Shown piece after piece: positions 39,601 to 48,600 of a DNA stretch of 64,000 bases (position 1 is the stretch's first letter; the number at the start of each line of letters is the position of its first letter). The stretch covers positions 372,001 through 436,000 of the forward strand of contig JAPXFQ010001391.1 in NCBI GenBank assembly GCA_028564705.1. Direction: 5' to 3'. The translations under genes and the position numbers were made by a program. This DNA is from Apricaphanius iberus (Eukaryota; Chordata; Actinopteri; Cyprinodontiformes; Aphaniidae). The notes under the pieces are model-generated. The model saw only the letters and a list, made by a program, of their open reading frames with translations, searched no databases and was not told where the DNA came from.

Positions 39601-42600
39601 AATAAGAACCAAAAATGTATAGTTACATTATACACATACTTCCTCAGATCATATTCACATGCCTGAAATGAAAAATCTAGGCAAAAACACAAACAGCTTA
39701 CAGAGATTTCTTTTTTTTTTCAGATCAGTGTCAACCAAAGGCGGAGAGAGAGTTTGGTTTGCTCCAAAAGTCTGGCTGCCTGGTGGCTTAGAGATGCAGT
39801 CTGGTGATGCAAATTACTGATTAAATTGTGCTCAGCCCACCTGATGCTGTCTTGGCCAATCAGACAACAGCAGAGTGAACGCACGCCATCATGCTCCCTG
39901 TCTGACCTATGGTGATTTCACTCCATTTTACTCTTTGTAATTCCATCAGCAAGCTTTCATCTCTCCCTTTCTCTTGTTTTTTGTGGGGTGGGGGGTTCTA
40001 GCTGCTTTTCCCCGCCATATTTCTTATTATATTTTTGTTATTTTTCATATTTAATTTTTTGTCTCCTATCCAATTCTCTACTCTGATCAATCTGCCCATC
40101 TTTCTTTTCATTTTCTTTCACTCTCCTCCAACCTCACCTGGACAGGGGCTAATCTTATCCTACCTTTATTTCCCTTTCTTCTAAACCAAGGGGTCTCTCC
40201 TAATGGCTGGAATAGTAAATGTTATGAAAATCAGCAACCTTTTAACTTAAAATTAATTCTGGTTTTAATGAACACAGTTTTTAAGACCCAGGTTCTATTT
40301 TTAAAATTTGTATTAGAAAACTGAAGTAGTTATTTATAGCACTCTGGCAAAAGATGAAGTATTTGGGAAGTGGACCAGGTTAGAAGAAATAGTCAAGCAA
40401 TTTTAAGGCCCAGTTGCTTGTCTATCTTCTCAAACAAATGCACCTAAATAACATTTAGCCAATATTTAACTCACAATGTACGGCAGCCTACTCAAGTAGA
40501 TAAATGACAACAGAAACAGATTATAATTTCTATTCCATTCCATGTTATGCATTTTAGTCCCGAGATATAGTTCATACCAAGCAAACCCTTTATCAACTGA
40601 TTATTTTTAAAACTCTAGAGACAGTGTCGGGCAGAAGTTTTAGTTTTTGTTAGACAAGAATGTGACATGCACTGGGGGAAAAAAAATCCTCTGGTGAAAA
40701 TTAAAATCTATAATTTCTCAGATATCACCATGACAAATGCTAGCACGTTACACCAAACGTCTTCTTGTGTGGAAGCTGTTTATGAGTGAAGGAAGACTTC
40801 AAAAAATAATTAGGTTTTAGTTGTATTTTCTATGATACCTTGGGACGTGTTTGTGGTTTATTGAGGTTGTGGGAGGGTAAATCTCTCAACAATTAACAGA
40901 ATGGGTATTATAGGAGTGTTTTTCTGTTTTGGGAAGGTTTGCAGTATTTTGGAAAATCTAAGCGTAAAAGGCGAGGATCTATATCGTCGAGACATAAACA
41001 CGGAGACCTTGCCAATCCACAGATACAGGGAAAAAAATGCAGTGTAAAATACGGGCATTATAAGTTCGCCTTTGTTAGACAATACTATAAAACCCTTGTT
41101 TATTAGCTCTGAATTTCTAAAAAATAGACTGCTCACATCAGAAGGGGGGAAAAGCGTTTATACGCTATATCAGTTTATATTGTAGCAAGAATTGGCATTA
41201 CCCAGTCAAAACTTCACAAAAAGCAACGACTGGAAACTGGCCACAAAATTCTGATTAGTGCATCTCTAAACAAAATATAATACCTATGTGCATTAATGAG
41301 AGATTTGTGATAGATGTTGGCGAAAGTGCTTCGGACTTTTGCATTTTCAGTAATATTTGCAAAACGGACATCCCGACCTCTGCACTGTAGTGCAGTATGT
41401 AGTTGGGGGGAAAGAAACTGCATAACCCGCCCTGAGGAAGACAGCTAATTAAATAAGCATAGGGATCAAGTGATGAGATTCCATTAAACTTGCCTGCTGA
41501 GGCAACCTTGCGCACAAGTTTTAATTACAGTCTTTTTTGATACTAACTGTTTAATTACTCTGGGTAAGAGAAAGTAAGATATAGCCGTGGCTCAGAAAGA
41601 AGAACACAAATGAGAAACAATGGGTAAATGGAAATACATGAGAGAATCAGACGTTTAATTGGAAATCCAGGAACAAGGCACAATTGGCAAGGAGCTTGTT
41701 ACAAAAAGAACCAGTTGGCTCCCTAAGCTTAGTGCCTGGTGGTGCAGGTTCCCACATCTCTGTCTATTGTCTGCAGAGCCACTTTATTATGCAGTCATGT
41801 TTGTGGAGGGGGAGGGATGGACTTAGCACGTAGGCTTATATGCTCTGCACAATGGTGCAATTCTTGGTCTAAGAATAGCTGCTAAGTTATAAAAAGTGAG
41901 GAAATAAAGAGATATTTGGCAATGTTTTAGAAAAATGCGTCTGAAACAACTCTGCTGGCACTTGAGACTATTTGCTTTCAAAGAACAAATTAAAGAAAAA
42001 GGCATTCATGAAACATCCACTTAAAACCATTAAGAAAGATCAGAAAAGTACATAAGAGAGAATAAGTTTGCCCATTTTATTAATTAAACACACAAACACA
42101 GAGAAAGCAAACCAAGCAGAATAGGCATTACTTTTTTATTTCATGCCTCTTTTCATGCCAAAATCAGATTCCCAGCACAGTCATTCTTTAGAATAAGTTG
42201 TAAACTTTAAAAAACACAATGGGTGGTTGCAACATTGTTTGCTGGACAAACGTAAGCTTAAAAAATGGGTTATAAAACAACAACATACAAATGATATGAA
42301 TGTATAGAGGATGATAAACCATACATTAATTTATGAATTTTCAGAAAGTCTGGAAACACATTCTCCCATTATTAAACAGTTATCAAGACCTGAAAAATAT
42401 CAAAATTACGATAAAGACATTTCCAGATTATGTAGGAATCCTGAGATAAAGAAAGATGATATTAAACCTATATGTGAGAGGCCCCACAAAAAGAGTCAGT
42501 GTCATTATTTTAATCATTCTAATCATAAACAACGCGCTGCAGCAAATAGCTACAGAAAACTAGAAAACCTGGTACCTTAGCCAATGGAACTAACTGGACC

Positions 42601-45600
42601 CTAGAGTAATAGAAGTGGAGTTCAGTGAATTAGTGCTTATGCTCTGAAGTCATCAAATGAGCACATTGATGAAACGTCCCATCTGTCAGCATCAAGCAAA
42701 GAACAACAGAAACTCACCCCTTTCAACATTCGCACAAAACACAGGCAAAATTTCCCACTGCTCAACCAATCTATAATGGTGGTTGCTATAGAGACTGACA
42801 GTTGCCTAATGCACCTCCATGTGCCTCCTGTGACCCCCTGTGCCTGCTGCGACCCATTCCCATACAACGCCTCTTAATTAGCTCCTCCAACCTCTGTCTG
42901 AGGTACATTTTTTAGGGGAGGGGGTTTATAATTCTCTTTTGAGTTCCTTCTGTCCCGTAGGAACATGACTAAGTAGCCTCAAGAAGCCTCCTCTTGCTAT
43001 TTAGTCCAAATAGTATGTGTGGATAGAAAAACTTTGTAAGATCGCATTATATGCTTTAGTATGAGGTCACTGCCTGAGGGCAATGAATGCCTCAGGAAAC
43101 GTGCCTTCTGAATCCGAGAGCTAAATGGTAGAAGGTTTGAAGAAAAGAAAAAAATTCTGAAAATGTTTGAAGCTCAGATAACTCCGGAGCGTGCTCTCCC
43201 ACAGTTAAGAGCCTAGGGGCTGGTGAGGTTAAAAACTGTGTTGGTTGCACTGGCAAAAACTCAGATCCAAGAGAATTTATAAAGTGTAGCTCTTTAAAGA
43301 ATAAAATTATGAGGCAGCATTTATGTAAAAATAAAATAAAATAAAAAATAAAAAAAGAAACATTCTGGTGGTAATGTACCCACAGGAAGAACACTAGAGC
43401 CCCAACATGTTGACATGCAGACACTCCTTTCAACCTTTCAATAAATGCTGCTATTGAAACACCGTGCCCCCAAAGCACAGTCTGAACTGTCACTCATCTC
43501 ACTGTGCTCGCGCTATTAATCTGCCTTGTATATGACATGAAGCAGCTCAATGTTGAGTTGAGGGGTATGTAGGGGGGCGGGGTGAGAGGCACTGAATAGG
43601 CTCATATATCTGTGGAGCGATATGAATAAACAGAGAGGAAAGCATTGTTTAAGTTTTGCTTCGTCCATCCCTCATCCTCTTTGCGCGTGTTGAGAGAGCA
43701 AACAGAAGATGGCAGAGAAACAATTACGCTCTGCCGTCATAAATCTACTGGACGTAATTCACAGGCTATACGCTATTAATTCACAGTGTGTTTGTAAATG
43801 TGGTTAACTCAAGAGGGGGAAAAGAAGAAATAAGCAAGGCAGAAAGCTAAAGTAAATTAGCCCCTAATTAGATCGCGATTCATGAAATTCCATTTTTAAA
43901 GTGTTGACGCAATTAATAGCATGTGAAATTGCAAATTAATCCAATACAAAACGAGGGGACGCACTTGGGTTTTTAAGAGCGTCTCTCGCCACTTAAAAAA
44001 AATATAATGCTGTTATCACCATGGCGACACCGTGCAAATATGTTTCTCTGCTGATTTAGAGGCTGTAGCTGAGCAGAGGGTGGGTGAAAGGATAATGGCA
44101 TGAGGAGCACAGCGCAGGGAAAGCACACGTGCAGCAGCAGCAGCAACAGAGTGAAGATTTTCTGATTATGATGGTGCAGAACGCAGCCACCACCCAGAAG
44201 AAATACTGTGGCTTTCTGTATCTGCACCTAGATTCCTATACCCTGAGCTGAGCTTATCTAACTTCCTGCCTGGACTGCGCTTTCTCATAACCTCAATAAT
44301 ATGTGTAAGATGCCAAATGATATGACACCCCATCGAATATATCATTGTCTCTGCTGCATTAAGTAAATATATCTGCAAACGACTTTAGCCACATTCCAGA
44401 TTATGTGATGTTGGAAACTTCAATGTATTTGGTTGGGATGTAATGATGTAGTGAGAAATGTCTGTTAATAGCCGATATTAAATCCTGTATATGGGTAAGA
44501 ACTTCTTCGGAGCCAATCAAACACATTAACATTCTTTAAACAGAACGATTTGTTTATTGTTCTGGCAACAAATTCTGATTCCAGTTTTTTGCAGCCGCTA
44601 ACAGGTTTTCTCCCTTAATTGCCCTGTATTTATCTCCTCCGTATTCCAATAAACTAACCAGCTTTAATTTCCGGTGATGCAAAGCATTATTTTGTTACCA
44701 CGCACAGGATTTTCCGTGTAGGTTAAGCAGTCACATTTTAGTTCCTGACTAGCGTAAAGGGACACTTCAAACTTATTCACAGAATATTAGAGTAAAGGGA
44801 GTTCAATTCCAAAGCCACACAACACTACAAGTTTCAAAAGCCATCATTGTTTCATAATTTTGCACGTATCTGTGTTGGTCTATCACACAAAACCCCAAAA
44901 TAAACGTTAATTGAAGTTTGTGGTTTTTACTAGGGTTGCAGAACCTTGCAAAATCATGGTACATATTTATCATTTCCTTATTGCAACGTCCTTTAACATT
45001 GCATGTTTTCCTAAAATTGATTGAACAGTCCCGGGTTTAATGAGACAACAATGGTATGAATAATTTTGCAAGATATTATACAGGTAGACCTATACACAGC
45101 TTATAAACTCCACCATACTTTAATGTCTATTATTTGGTCAAAAGTGGTTTGCATGTTTAAGTTCATCAGCTAAATAACTCTATTTGCTGTGGTGGCAGAG
45201 GTTGCGAAGAAGCAGCTGTATGCTGTCGGTGAGTAACCAGAATCTCAGGGAGGAGACTTGCCAGAAGAATGGGAGGGGGGTCTGAATCAGAGGTCCAGCT
45301 TAAATGTGTGCGTGCAGGAGGGAGAGGGGGAAGGGGGCTAGAGCATCAGGGATGCTGCCTCCAGAAACCTGCATTTGGTGAAGCGCCGTGCCTAATAGGG
45401 GGCAGAGAAGTTAATTTCAGTGTGCCGAAGCTTTATCTCATTTTCATACATATAAAGCTGAGATCGATTACCGCAAACAAATTGAATGTCTGGGTCCAAG
45501 GAGGGCCTGTAGAGAGGAAAGAGGGCGGGGGGGTGGATAGGGGTGCAACGTGGATGAGACTATGAATTCCTGAAAGAGTATAAGGATGGCAGAAACGCAC

Positions 45601-48600
45601 TGATATGGATGGAAAAACACAAATCACTGCTGAATACTGATTTTCTCTCTTCCTGCTTATATAAATATACACATACACCTCTATTATTTAGTGCCATGCA
45701 TAAAAAGCAATCTCTGTCCAGCTGACGCCACCTTCCATTTAAAAGATATTGAAAATGGGAGGTTGCAGGCCACCTCCCAAGAGTCCTGCTGGCTCTCAGA
45801 GTGATTAGTTTTTAAACCAGACTTCTGTCTCCAATGTTCTTTTTATTTCTGTCTGTATGTGCGTCCACAGAGCATTCACATTCAGAATCGCTTTGCCAAT
45901 CCATCTTTGTCTTTCATTAATGATATTATAACAAATCCCCACGTCATTAGCCATCCTTTGTCTTAATTCCAATGCGTAACAACCAGTTTCAATAGTCAAA
46001 TCCAGGCCTGATAACTACTAGATCTGGTAAATCAAAAAACAATGAATATGGAAAGGGGTACAGGAGCAATTCTAAGGCATTGGGACACCAGTAAATCACA
46101 GTCAGTGTGTTTACATAAACATTTAAATCAAACTTTACCGATAAACAAACTAGTGCCCAACCAGCATGGGAGCCTCAATCTGAGTATACATGGAAACAAT
46201 TAAACAATGAGCACAATGAGTGAAGATATAGACGCAAAACAATACTGCACCACATTACATTTCATAAATATTATACTGTTCTTTTTGTGTTATACGTATT
46301 GTTGCCGCTGCCTTGTTGTCGCACAAGTGTCGTTATTCCAGCTTCTGGAGTCTCGTGACTCCTGGAAAGGGGAGCACCCAGGCCAGTAATGGCTCGATTT
46401 ATCTGGGATGTTGTTCATATACTGTGGGATTCTTTTTTCATCTGCATTATCTGGGTATCTTAGCTCAAGTAATAGCAGGCCCCTTAGGTTCAATTTCAGT
46501 CAGACTAAGCTCTATACATGCATTTGAAATGTCCGAATTTTAATCGGACTAAGGTAGAGGTGGGGCGAAAAAAATGATTCACAAAAAAATCTTTATTCTT
46601 TGCTTAACAAATCTTTTTTTTAAATGCTTTTTTTTTTTTTTTTTTACCGGCAGCCCAGGCTTGGAAAAAAAAGTTTAAGTTCACTTTATTATGAAGTATA
46701 TTTAAGTATGTAGCAGTTTTTTAGAACGTCTTTACTTTTTATTCATTCTGTTGTAACGGTTTACTATGTGACAAGTAGAGCATTTAGAATTTATATATCT
46801 TTTCAATACAATAGTGATTTGAAAATCTGCAATATTGAAGTATCTCAATTGAAATTTAATCAGCACTTACAAAAAATATATATCATAAACGAATTGAATA
46901 GGGAGAAAACCCCCAAAATATAATCTAAAGTACTGACGGCTTCAGTTAAGGTTGGCGTTTATGACTATAAGACCCTGAGCTAAAAACTCACTGTTACAAA
47001 TGGAATAAAACTAACAGCATTTCATAAAATAAAATAAAAACATCATAGCAACAGTCAAACACACCAAGATTAGCCTGATGGTCTGAGGCCATTTTGTTCC
47101 TTCTAGACTTGGATAATTTATTATAACGGATTTAACATTTAATTGTGCTCTCTAGCAGAAATCAGAATGTTAAGCTTAAGCATACTTGGGCTCAGCAGCA
47201 GGACAATGATCCAATGCTCACAAACACTTTAATGGCTTCAAAAAAAAAAAAAGACAGAAGGTTTTGGGTTGTGCTGGTAATGTTCTAAACACAATTCTGC
47301 AAGGAGGAGTGGGCCAAAATTCTTCTATAACAATAAAGGACCAATTGCAAGTCATTGCTTGTTAACAGTTGTTGCCTTCAAGCGTGGCACAATTAGGTTC
47401 AGAGGGAAAATACTTTGTCACACAAAGTTGGAAAGTTTCATCAAATGAAACCAGAATAAAAAAAAAATGCTAGTCCAGTATTAAAAGTTCTCTAACAATC
47501 TTAATTATTGTACTGTGAAAAAAATTTCAGCGCTGTAGAATATAGACAAGCAACTGAAATCCAAATATTTAGATAAATTAGCTAAAGCTCACAACAAAAT
47601 GAAAACCACCAAGTGTGGGCTGATGTATGCTGACAATTAATAAGCATTTCAACAGAAAGCAAATAGACTCCAACATTTCTCAGAGTAGAGATGCCAAACA
47701 CACGTTGTGTGATCAAAGAGAAGTGCTTATACCATCAGGAACAAGTTGAGAAAAGCAATAAAACCAAAGCACATCAGTAAAGGTGAGAAGCTGGTGTAAA
47801 GGGAGCCAACAGATGTCAAAGTAAAACAAGTTGGAGAAAAAGCTCTACTCTGTGTACCCAATAATGAAAAATAGATGCTGCACAGTCACCTGCCGTTTCT
47901 CTAATGTGTATCGTTACGGCTGTTTACATCATTTACTTTTTGTATTACATTCTAACCCTGGAGGTGAAACGTTAACTCTTCTTCCTTTACAGGAGGAACA
48001 GAATATTGCCTTGTGTGAAACTGAAACTAGATTAACAAGCCAAGATTACACACAATGCAACAAAAACAATTGTGTAAACTTACCAACAAAGCCTTATTAG
48101 CGGCGTCTATTTTAAGCACATGAATCTGAGTGAAAAGAATCAACATGCAGAAGGTCTACTGCTATTCAAATCTATTTTAGCAGAAAAAACAAAGGCCGTC
48201 TGAGGACAGTGTTCTTTTAGTCGCCCTCTTTTTTTTTTTGCATTACAGCTCAACTGCCTTTCCTTTTTTATATTCAACTCATTCACTCCCTCTCATCTCT
48301 TTATCCACATCTCAGAGGGTGAGCTGTCTGGCTGCCCTTGCACGTCACTGCCTGATACAGTGGGTGCACTGAGCGTCACTCTGCATTACTCTGCCCTGTT
48401 TTTGCTCCAAATGTGTATGTGAGCCTGTGTCGGAGAAGGACAGAGTCAAGCTCCACCATTGTGAACGAATGTGTTTAATGCGGGTGTCCATCTGTGTGGA
48501 AGAATGCAAAAATTCATGAACGTGTTGGAATGTCTTCACAGATAAGTCTGTAGTAATCAGAGTTTTATATCTGTGTATAGGCAGTTACAGAAAGAATTAC

